From: Alphaproteobacteria bacterium
Lineage (GTDB): Bacteria; Pseudomonadota; Alphaproteobacteria; Rs-D84
DNA length: 62,711 bases
Direction of reading: 5' to 3'
NCBI GenBank assembly: GCA_017962125.1
Contig: JAGCVZ010000009.1
Coordinates: 1 to 62,711, forward strand
The position numbers and the translations under genes are program-made. Below the pieces are notes generated by a model. It did no database searches. It was not told where the DNA came from and was given only the letters and a program-made list of their open reading frames with translations. This document shows positions 1-5,720 of the stretch, piece after piece (the first letter of the stretch is position 1; each line of letters starts with the position of its first letter).

Positions 1-14
1 TGTTCGTGAGTTTA

Positions 15-132
15 ATTCTGGTGATTATAGAGCGGGAGTCACCCTCTGTTCCATTCCGAACCAGACAGGGAAACCCCGTATCGCCGATGGTACTTTGGCT
101 TAAGCCACGGAAGAGTAGGTCGTCGCCAGAAT
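15..132 (+). rRNA. rrf: 5S ribosomal RNA
   Basis: The stretch has the 5S pattern: a 5' TTCTGGTG closing stem pairing with 3' CGCCAGAA, the conserved CCATTCCGAAC loop near 51-61, and a GGTACT..AAG..GAGAGTAGG-like 3' domain. The closing stem is unusually long because flanking bases 8-21 and 126-139 are also complementary, which is probably the precursor processing stem. The 16S and 23S genes would lie upstream, outside the window. Exact mature ends are uncertain by a few bases. Confidence 0.93.
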
Positions 133-161
133 TAAACTCATGCAGACATAAAAACCTTTTT

Positions 162-186
162 AACCGCCTGTTGGGCGGTTTTTTTA
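162..186 (+). terminator. rRNA operon terminator
   Basis: A hairpin AACCGCC-TGTT-GGGCGGTT runs straight into a T tract, about 25 nt after the 5S 3' end. It is the expected end of the rRNA transcript. Confidence 0.85.
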
Positions 187-200
187 ACCGATAAACTAAA

Positions 201-419
201 ATGGAGCAAAAATTGATATTTATTAAGACCACAAACGCAGATTTGCAAAAGGGTATCACTATAGTAGATGAAAATGGTCATAAAAGGCGAGTCAATTCTA
301 TCCTTGATTTATCTGATGAAGAAAGGATGGCATTGCTTGCCAGTGCTTATTCAGAATCACCAGAAATGTCAGAATTATGGGCGCGTTGTTGCAAGGAAAG
401 TGTTACGCAACAACGATAA
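201..419 (+). CDS. Hypothetical 72-aa protein
   Basis: This is a small soluble protein with an acidic, helical C-terminal half and a central LSDEERMALL stretch. I recognise no family. It starts only 15 nt after the rRNA terminator, has no clear ribosome binding site (the upstream bases are AAACTAAA) and no room for its own promoter, so it would depend on read-through. The composition looks coding rather than random, but translation is not certain. Confidence 0.5.
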   Translation: MEQKLIFIKTTNADLQKGITIVDENGHKRRVNSILDLSDEERMALLASAYSESPEMSELWARCCKESVTQQR

Positions 420-492
420 TCCGTGAAGTGTAAAATTGCCCCATGTTGAAGGGTTTGTCACAGTGCGTTGATGTGCAAGATGTTATAGAAAA

Positions 493-521
493 TTGACTGC
501 AAAAAAGTCGTTTGGTATAGC
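493..521 (+). promoter_or_regulatory. Predicted sigma-70 promoter
   Basis: TTGACT (493-498), a 17-bp spacer and TATAGC (516-521). It lies upstream of the leaderless-type -10 at 564 and may give a second, longer transcript of the transglutaminase-like gene. Confidence 0.4.
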
Positions 522-560
522 GCTGTTAAAAGTAGGCATATTGTTTTTTTCTCTATTTTG

Positions 561-569
561 TGTTATAAT
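561..569 (+). promoter_or_regulatory. Extended -10, leaderless-type promoter
   Basis: TGT-TATAAT ends at 569, and the ATG of the next gene is at 576, only 6 nt later. The transcript would begin at or next to the start codon. There is no ribosome binding site between them. Confidence 0.55.
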
Positions 570-575
570 CACAAC

Positions 576-1151
576 ATGATTACCGAACAAATTCAAAATG
601 TTTTAGATGAATTACATAAAATCTTGCGTTCTGCGGTTGGACCGCGCGACCGCCGGGAGTATATGCGCGAAATCGGTGTAAGTGACCGTGATTGGCATTT
701 TTCACTGACCGCGGATGAAATTATAAAAAATAAAATCCCCGCGAAAGTCATTGGTTGCACCGGGCGCGCCAGGCTTTTCTGTAAATTTGCATCGGATGCA
801 GAATTGAAATGTTTTGCTGTTTGTACCGCGTATGAACCCGATTGGACCGTCGCGCGAAATGGTAATGAACCAAAATATATTGGCGGGCACCAGGTCATAG
901 CGGTTGAAATCGACGGTAAATTGCGTATGTTTGACCCAGGAAAACCGAAACTTGAATTCATCGATACCGATGTGGTCGTTGGTAATTTGGTTGATTTTGG
1001 TTTTCGTGATATGCCGGGGTGGTATTTAATAACCGCGATTATGACACCCGATGAATATAACAAAATAAACACATACCAAAAGTTGCGCAATGTTTATGCC
1101 AGTGGCGACATGAACAACCATGAATTCATAATAGTGCCAAGAAAAAAATAG
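576..1151 (+). CDS. Transglutaminase-like cysteine protease-fold protein
   Basis: This 191-aa soluble protein shows the ordered triad of the transglutaminase-like superfamily: Cys61 in GCTGRARLF, His105 in GGHQVIAV and Asp120 in MFDPGK. The Cys motif at the start of a helix resembles the CxDFARLF motif of bacterial family members. There is no signal peptide or membrane segment, so it is probably cytoplasmic. The start at 576 is preferred over an in-frame ATG at 558 because the -10 box at 564-569 overlaps the longer form. Substrate is unknown; protease, peptide N-glycanase-like or inactive roles cannot be told apart. Confidence 0.65.
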   Translation: MITEQIQNVLDELHKILRSAVGPRDRREYMREIGVSDRDWHFSLTADEIIKNKIPAKVIGCTGRARLFCKFASDAELKCFAVCTAYEPDWTVARNGNEPKYIGGHQVIAVEIDGKLRMFDPGKPKLEFIDTDVVVGNLVDFGFRDMPGWYLITAIMTPDEYNKINTYQKLRNVYASGDMNNHEFIIVPRKK

Positions 1152-1226
1152 AATTTTTCCCTTTCAGAAATTCTTAGGTGGAAATTAAATTACTTAGACT
1201 TTCTGTCTATGTAGGTGGGATTTTTG

Positions 1227-1254
1227 TTGCAATAGCAAAAAATAATGATACTAT
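1227..1254 (+). promoter_or_regulatory. Promoter of the 29-aa ORF
   Basis: TTGCAA (1227-1232), a 16-bp spacer and an extended -10 TGA-TACTAT (1249-1254). It directs transcription into the small ORF at 1274. Confidence 0.55.
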
Positions 1255-1273
1255 AAACCCCAAGAGGTGGCTG

Positions 1274-1363
1274 ATGTCAGAAAGGATTGTTTGTTTCGGT
1301 CCAATGGTTCCAATCCCGGAATTTGTTGATATTTACGTAAAGGTAATGGCACAGTCAAGATAG
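1274..1363 (+). CDS. 29-aa peptide with own promoter and terminator
   Basis: This short ORF starts at an ATG preceded by a strong ribosome binding site (AAGAGGTGG, 1262-1270). It has a promoter 20 nt upstream and a hairpin terminator 6 nt downstream, so it is a complete transcription unit. The peptide has a hydrophobic, proline-containing middle (FGPMVPIPEF) and a basic end. An in-frame GTG start at 1178 would add 32 residues but lies upstream of the promoter. No family is recognised. It might be a regulatory peptide, a toxin, or part of a dual-function small RNA. Confidence 0.5.
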   Translation: MSERIVCFGPMVPIPEFVDIYVKVMAQSR

Positions 1364-1368
1364 TGTTT

Positions 1369-1393
1369 CCGTCGCATTGCGATGGATTTTTTT
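1369..1393 (+). terminator. Terminator after the 29-aa ORF
   Basis: Stem CCGTCGC / GCGATGG (one G-U pair) with loop ATT, followed by ATTTTTTTA. Confidence 0.65.
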
Positions 1394-1412
1394 ATAATAA
1401 AAAGGAGCAAAC

Positions 1413-1925
1413 ATGGATGAATCAAAATTACAAAAACAATGTTTAACGCGCCTTAGGAATTGGCCACGCTGGCGTCATCATGTGAATTGTAATGGCGATA
1501 GGTTAGAGTATAACGATATGGTAATAGAGCAAGCTGTTGGTAAAGACGAAAAGTTTGGTAATGATAAAACAATATATAAAATTACTATGGATGGAACGAC
1601 TGTGCTAAGTAACCACGATATAGATATGTTGTGTAGTGAGATATTTAGACGATATCTTAAAATAGATATAACTTGGCGTAAAAATACAAAAGAGTTAGCG
1701 ATTGGTATAGGTTACTATTTGTTGGTTGTTGGTGTTGGAATGGTGCTGTTTTCTGTTATTTTTCTGAAATGTTGTGATGGCAAAGTGCCAGTTATAGAAG
1801 ACGAAAATGGTTGGTATAATGTGATGGGAAATAATTCGTCAAACAAAGAAATACAGGCTGATACGGCAAAATTCACAAAAGATAAACTTGCTTTTTGGGC
1901 AATGGCGACAAACAGAACAAAATAA
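1413..1925 (+). CDS. Hypothetical single-pass membrane protein
   Basis: This is a 170-aa protein with a clear ribosome binding site (AAAGGAG, 8 nt before ATG). The first 85 or so residues are charged and probably cytoplasmic. One transmembrane segment follows near residues 95-119 (IGYYLLVVGVGMVLFSVIFL). The short C-terminal part contains GWYNVMGNN. No family is recognised. It sits in a run of small accessory genes, each with separate signals. Confidence 0.65.
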   Translation: MDESKLQKQCLTRLRNWPRWRHHVNCNGDRLEYNDMVIEQAVGKDEKFGNDKTIYKITMDGTTVLSNHDIDMLCSEIFRRYLKIDITWRKNTKELAIGIGYYLLVVGVGMVLFSVIFLKCCDGKVPVIEDENGWYNVMGNNSSNKEIQADTAKFTKDKLAFWAMATNRTK

Positions 1926-1949
1926 GCAAAGATAAATTTTACAAAAAAC

Positions 1950-1977
1950 TTGACACCTAATGAGTTGGTGGTAGCAT
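1950..1977 (+). promoter_or_regulatory. Predicted promoter
   Basis: TTGACA (1950-1955), 16-bp spacer, TAGCAT (1972-1977), followed after about 28 nt by the ATG at 2006. Confidence 0.55.
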
Positions 1978-2005
1978 CATATCAACAGCAAGAAAAGGAT
2001 GTGTA

Positions 2006-2230
2006 ATGTTAAATAAAAAAGAAACGCCAAAATCATTCAAACAATGGTGGGATACTTGGCGTCCTGTCGTTTATGTTTGCACTGCGGCCACGATCATATG
2101 CTTGTTGGCTTTGGCACAACAATATGATAAGAGCCAGCAAAAGAAATTGCCTAGTAGTGCTGGATGTAAAGCGGCAAATGATAGTTTGCCACAGAATGTC
2201 TTTTGGCCATGGCGCGATAAAGAATATTAA
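2006..2230 (+). CDS. Hypothetical 74-aa single-pass membrane protein
   Basis: It has a ribosome binding site AAAAGGATG before the ATG, its own promoter and a terminator immediately downstream. A basic N-terminus is followed by one membrane segment (residues about 20-38, VVYVCTAATIICLLALA) and a tail ending in FWPWRDKEY. This topology is typical of small inner-membrane proteins. No family is recognised. Confidence 0.6.
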   Translation: MLNKKETPKSFKQWWDTWRPVVYVCTAATIICLLALAQQYDKSQQKKLPSSAGCKAANDSLPQNVFWPWRDKEY

Positions 2231-2233
2231 AAT

Positions 2234-2256
2234 CCGTCCGTTTGGACGGTTTTTTC
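2234..2256 (+). terminator. Terminator
   Basis: CCGTCC-GTTT-GGACGG followed by TTTTTTC, just after the stop at 2230. Confidence 0.75.
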
Positions 2257-2283
2257 TTTACAAAAATTAATACAAATTATTTC

Positions 2284-2311
2284 TTGACAACTGTATCTTT
2301 TGTGTTATGTT
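2284..2311 (+). promoter_or_regulatory. Predicted promoter
   Basis: TTGACA (2284-2289), 16-bp spacer, TATGTT (2306-2311), upstream of the secreted protein gene at 2345. Confidence 0.6.
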
Positions 2312-2344
2312 TGCGTATATAAACATAAACCAAAAGGTGAAAGT

Positions 2345-2662
2345 ATGAAAAATTCTATAATTTTGTCTGTTGTTTTGGCGCTTTGCGCTGGGGCATCCAA
2401 TGCGGATTATTACCGCACAAGTACAAACAACTGTGATCCGGCTGCGATGCATGCTGTGTTGGATCGTGCAGTACGTGAACATCGTGCTGTTATTACAGAA
2501 GTAAATTGTGAGTCTGTACGTGTAGAACCTGTTGTGGTTGCAGCACCTGCTCCGGCCTATACATCAACATATGTGGCCCCGGCTGTGGATTATAGCAACA
2601 TCCCGGTTGTCGACTGTGTGCCGTACCCGACAAGTTGTGAATATTGTGCGGGACGTTATTAA
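2345..2662 (+). CDS. Small secreted protein, valine/alanine/proline-rich
   Basis: The 105-aa product begins with a signal peptide (MKNSIILSVVLALCAGASNA, then DYYR). The mature part has five cysteines, a VVVAAPAPAY linker and a C-terminal cluster CVPYPTSCEYC. The ATG at 2345 is chosen because AAAGGTGAAAGT precedes it and the signal peptide starts there. An upstream in-frame ATG at 2300 overlaps the promoter. It is monocistronic, with its own promoter and terminator. It is probably periplasmic or envelope-attached; no family is recognised. Confidence 0.7.
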   Translation: MKNSIILSVVLALCAGASNADYYRTSTNNCDPAAMHAVLDRAVREHRAVITEVNCESVRVEPVVVAAPAPAYTSTYVAPAVDYSNIPVVDCVPYPTSCEYCAGRY

Positions 2663-2671
2663 AGTACAGAT

Positions 2672-2705
2672 AACAAACCCGCCTTTTGCGGGTTTGTTAT
2701 TTTAT
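2672..2705 (+). terminator. Strong terminator
   Basis: AACAAACCCGC-CTTTT-GCGGGTTTGTT followed by ATTTTAT. The same stem also works on the other strand. Confidence 0.8.
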
Positions 2706-2710
2706 ATTGC

Positions 2711-2738
2711 TTGCAAACATAAAAATAACTGGTAGAAT
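2711..2738 (+). promoter_or_regulatory. Promoter of the zeta-like gene
   Basis: TTGCAA (2711-2716), 16-bp spacer, TAGAAT (2733-2738). The leader to the ATG at 2759 is about 14 nt and has no good ribosome binding site. Confidence 0.5.
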
Positions 2739-2758
2739 TCACATAGAATTTAAGTGTC

Positions 2759-3451
2759 ATGGAATTTAATGTAGAAAATTTTTTTGAAATTGCACAAGAG
2801 AATGATTTTGTCGTGGTTGCTGGACCAAACGGGGCGGGGAAGAGTAATTTAATAAAGCGACTTTTATCAAAAAATTCTCATGTTGTTTACCAGAATCCTG
2901 ATGAAATTCAGATGTTGGATAACCTTACGCCACATGGCGCGGGTATGATAGTGCTAAACAAGATAAAAAAAGAATATCTGCCGCAAAAAAAGTCTGTTAT
3001 ATATGAAACTACTATTTCGGGAAATGACAATATCATAAGGGAAGCGGCTAAGAATGGGTATAATATAAAAGGAATTTATGGTTGGTTGTGGTCGCCAGAC
3101 CAATGTGTAGAACGCGTAGGCAAGCGTGTAAAAATGGATAAAGGTCACAATGTCCCGATTGATGTCATATTTCGTCATTATTTTCACAGTGTTGTTAATT
3201 TGTCTACATTGTTACCGTTGTGTGTACAATGGGCGATTTATGATGGCGGCACAAACGAAACAATCGCATGGGGTGCTGGTAGTAAAGAAATAAATATTAG
3301 AGACGAAGCGCAGTATAAATTTTGGGAAACAAAGCGTATGGAAATAATAAACGAACATAAATCGGATTTAAGATGGACCCCAAGTGTTTTAAAAGCACGT
3401 ATGGACCTTGTATATAACGATATTTTATTTCAAAAATGCTATGGTGGTTAA
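2759..3451 (+). CDS. Zeta-toxin-like P-loop kinase
   Basis: This 230-aa protein carries a Walker A motif at residues 22-29 (GPNGAGKS), NPDEI at 46-50 and ETTISG at 83-88. These are the hallmarks of stand-alone zeta-toxin-family ATPases, related to the UDP-GlcNAc kinase toxins and to small predicted ABC-type ATPases. A basic stretch (CVERVGKRVKMDKGHNVP) at about 115-132 matches the arginine-rich part typical of the family. No antitoxin-sized gene is adjacent: the upstream gene is an exported protein and the downstream one starts a different unit. Function as a toxin is therefore unproven; it could be a housekeeping-type phosphotransferase. Confidence 0.72.
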   Translation: MEFNVENFFEIAQENDFVVVAGPNGAGKSNLIKRLLSKNSHVVYQNPDEIQMLDNLTPHGAGMIVLNKIKKEYLPQKKSVIYETTISGNDNIIREAAKNGYNIKGIYGWLWSPDQCVERVGKRVKMDKGHNVPIDVIFRHYFHSVVNLSTLLPLCVQWAIYDGGTNETIAWGAGSKEINIRDEAQYKFWETKRMEIINEHKSDLRWTPSVLKARMDLVYNDILFQKCYGG

Positions 3452-3466
3452 TACCACCTTTTTTTA
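3443..3466 (+). terminator. Terminator overlapping the zeta-like 3' end
   Basis: GGTGGT-TAAT-ACCACC followed by TTTTTTT. The 5' arm lies in the last codons of the zeta-like gene. Confidence 0.75.
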
Positions 3467-3480
3467 TTACTAAAAAACAC

Positions 3481-3510
3481 TTGCGTGCGATTCGTAAATT
3501 GTTCTATGAT
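3481..3510 (+). promoter_or_regulatory. Predicted promoter
   Basis: TTGCGT (3481-3486), 18-bp spacer, TATGAT (3505-3510), 21 nt before the ATG at 3532. Confidence 0.45.
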
Positions 3511-3531
3511 TGGGTAAGGAAGGAAAGGAAC

Positions 3532-4884
3532 ATGAAACAAAACTTGGTTTCTGGATTGGGAATTTTGTTGGTTTTGCCGGCTTTTGCGGGTGCGCGTTTG
3601 CCGGCGGTAAATACATCTAGGATGCCTGTCTCTGCGCGTGCACAGTATGGTATGGCATCAAATGTTTCACTGAATATGCAAAATGCAAAACCTGTATCCG
3701 TAGTAGCAAAACAGGTTGCAAATTCAACACGGAAGGCAACAAGCAACAAACGCGTTGTTGCACGTACAGCGGTCAGCCCAGTGGCAAAAAGCGATGTTGA
3801 TAATCGGTCTACATTAATGGCGGATTACCTTGTTCCGAATCGTCCGAGTTCTGATTTATGGGCAAAAAGTGATACGCCATTGCGTATGCCACATGCGAAT
3901 GAGTTTTCTGTTTTAACATCTAATGAAATTTTACCCGAAGAAAATATAGCGTCGATTTCAAATTCTGTGCAAAAAGATGATATTTCTGAGTTATCGTCGC
4001 GAACATCTGCATTGGATTCGCAAATTGCGCGTTTAATGGATATGCAACGTCGGGCCGAAGAATCTGTTGCTCGGCATTCGGCAACAATTTTGCCGGCGGT
4101 TGAAACGGATGCTTTTTCGTCTGTTCCGGTTGCGGTAAGTTCAACAAATGATGTTCCCGGTGTCGCGGAAAATTTACCGATACATGCGATTGCTAATAAC
4201 ACTAAAAAAACGGATGAAGGTGTAAGACTTTCGCGGCTTGTTGTGTCACGTGATGAAAAGGGTGAAGATGTTATTTCGCGTGTTGCACGCAATAATTCTT
4301 CATCGAAAATTCAAGAAGTGCGTAACGACATGAAAAATATGACACCGTCTGAATTACGTCGTGCATTTAGAAAAACTTTCTTGTCAGAAAACAAGCATCT
4401 TTCTACGTATCCTGTGGATAATCGTTTTGATGCGGCAAGTGATATAGATACATCTATTGAAGGTTTTACATCTGTACGCGATTTATCCGAAGATAGTGAT
4501 AGAATTCGCCCATTAGAAATCAAAATTAAATTCAAAAATACAGATTCGGCGTTATCGCGTGAAAATTATAATTTGTTGACCGAATATGCTGGCATAGTGG
4601 TCAGTAATCCAAAGCGTGCAATTCAAATTGCTATCCCAGAGGTGGCAACAGAAACTACGGACTCTCGTAAACTTGCAGCACGTCGTTTGGCTATTGTTGA
4701 ACAGGTTTTGCGCGATACCGGTGTTTCTGAAAATCGCATTGTTCCCGTATTATCGCAGCGCGATGATGAGAGTTTTGTCTTGCGTGTGATTTCCAAAGAC
4801 CAGTATGAGACTTTGACCAAGCAAACACGTAATAAATATGGTCGTGATACTGGGTCAAAAAATTACAAGAGTTTAAGTTGGTAA
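3532..4884 (+). CDS. Secreted protein with divergent OmpA-like C-terminal domain
   Basis: The 450-aa product has a signal peptide (MKQNLVSGLGILLVLPAFAGA), then about 280 low-complexity residues rich in Ser, Ala, Val and Arg. A C-terminal domain (about residues 325-435) resembles OmpA-like peptidoglycan-binding folds: KIKFKNTDSAL, then LLTEYAGIVVSNPKRAIQI, then SRKLAARRLAIVEQVLRDTGV. The RRLAIVEQVL helix matches the usual RR..V...L helix of the family. The start at 3532 has an AAGGAAAGGAAC ribosome binding site. It probably anchors something to the cell wall. comF follows by 6 nt and is likely co-transcribed. Confidence 0.65.
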   Translation: MKQNLVSGLGILLVLPAFAGARLPAVNTSRMPVSARAQYGMASNVSLNMQNAKPVSVVAKQVANSTRKATSNKRVVARTAVSPVAKSDVDNRSTLMADYLVPNRPSSDLWAKSDTPLRMPHANEFSVLTSNEILPEENIASISNSVQKDDISELSSRTSALDSQIARLMDMQRRAEESVARHSATILPAVETDAFSSVPVAVSSTNDVPGVAENLPIHAIANNTKKTDEGVRLSRLVVSRDEKGEDVISRVARNNSSSKIQEVRNDMKNMTPSELRRAFRKTFLSENKHLSTYPVDNRFDAASDIDTSIEGFTSVRDLSEDSDRIRPLEIKIKFKNTDSALSRENYNLLTEYAGIVVSNPKRAIQIAIPEVATETTDSRKLAARRLAIVEQVLRDTGVSENRIVPVLSQRDDESFVLRVISKDQYETLTKQTRNKYGRDTGSKNYKSLSW

Positions 4885-4890
4885 TGTGCT

Positions 4891-5634
4891 GTGTCTGTGG
4901 TTGGTCGTTTTTGTCGCGATTGTTTTAATTCTGTAATTAATTTGTTGTTCCCGCCTGTGTGTCCGATATGTTCGGCGCGGGTGGAAACACATGGTGAGTT
5001 GTGTGATGATTGTTTTGGTTACTTTGATTGGATTGACGGACCTCATTGTGCATGCTGTGGCTATCCGTTTCCAGACGAATACGAATCGAATAAAAAATCT
5101 ATGTGCCCGATGTGCGCCGCGGGCAAGAATGAATTGGAATTTATGCGTGCGGCGTGTGTTTATGACGATATGTCGCGTTCGGTTATGTTGCCGTTCAAAC
5201 ATGGTGGTCGCATAAAGTTTGCACGCTTTATGTCGCACGCGATGATATGGGCGCTGCGCGATGTTGATATTAAACCGGACTTGGTTATGCCGGTACCACT
5301 TGCGAATCGGCGACTTTTTCAGCGCGGCTACAACCAGGCGACATTACTTGCACAGGAAATAGCACGTGCGTACGGTGTGCCGATTGACTTTAACAGCGTA
5401 CACCGTAAATATCGTCCGAACATGGGCCACAAAACACACGCGCAAAGGGTGGCGCACATTCGTGGCGTGTTCAGTGTCCTAAATCGCGAAGCATTGCGCG
5501 GGAAAAATATTTTACTGGTCGATGATGTTATGACATCGGGCGCAACATTTAACGAACTTTCGCGCGTTTTGCGACGTGCCGGTGCAGCAGAAATATACGG
5601 CGTTGTCTTTTGCCGTGTCGTCCGTGCGGAATAA
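4891..5634 (+). CDS. comF: ComF family phosphoribosyltransferase-like protein
   Basis: The 247-aa protein has an N-terminal zinc-finger-like region (C24PIC27, C38..C41, C53..C56, C72..C75) and a C-terminal phosphoribosyltransferase fold with the PRPP loop VDDVMTSGAT at residues 210-219. FQRGYNQATLLA and HAQR.AHIRGVF are further family signatures. ComF proteins act with the DNA-uptake machinery in competent bacteria and are widely kept even where competence is unknown. The start is a GTG 6 nt after the upstream stop, with no strong ribosome binding site, which suggests translational coupling. Confidence 0.9.
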   Translation: MSVVGRFCRDCFNSVINLLFPPVCPICSARVETHGELCDDCFGYFDWIDGPHCACCGYPFPDEYESNKKSMCPMCAAGKNELEFMRAACVYDDMSRSVMLPFKHGGRIKFARFMSHAMIWALRDVDIKPDLVMPVPLANRRLFQRGYNQATLLAQEIARAYGVPIDFNSVHRKYRPNMGHKTHAQRVAHIRGVFSVLNREALRGKNILLVDDVMTSGATFNELSRVLRRAGAAEIYGVVFCRVVRAE

Positions 5635-5644
5635 TATAAAAACC

Positions 5645-5672
5645 TTGACTCTGTGATGATTGTTTCTATAAT
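5645..5672 (+). promoter_or_regulatory. valS promoter
   Basis: TTGACT (5645-5650), 16-bp spacer, perfect TATAAT (5667-5672), about 42 nt before a leader ending in AGGATGTTATT-ATG. Confidence 0.75.
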
Positions 5673-5720
5673 AATTACACTGTTTTACAATGAAAATATA
5701 AACAAAAATAGGATGTTATT

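Noticed and set aside
421..560. Small RNA after the 201-419 gene
   Set aside because: A promoter-like site at 493-521 exists, but no terminator or conserved fold supports a separate RNA; treated as an upstream promoter of the 576 gene.
1178..1273. GTG-initiated upstream extension of the 29-aa ORF
   Set aside because: It contains the promoter and lacks a ribosome binding site; the ATG at 1274 has a strong one.
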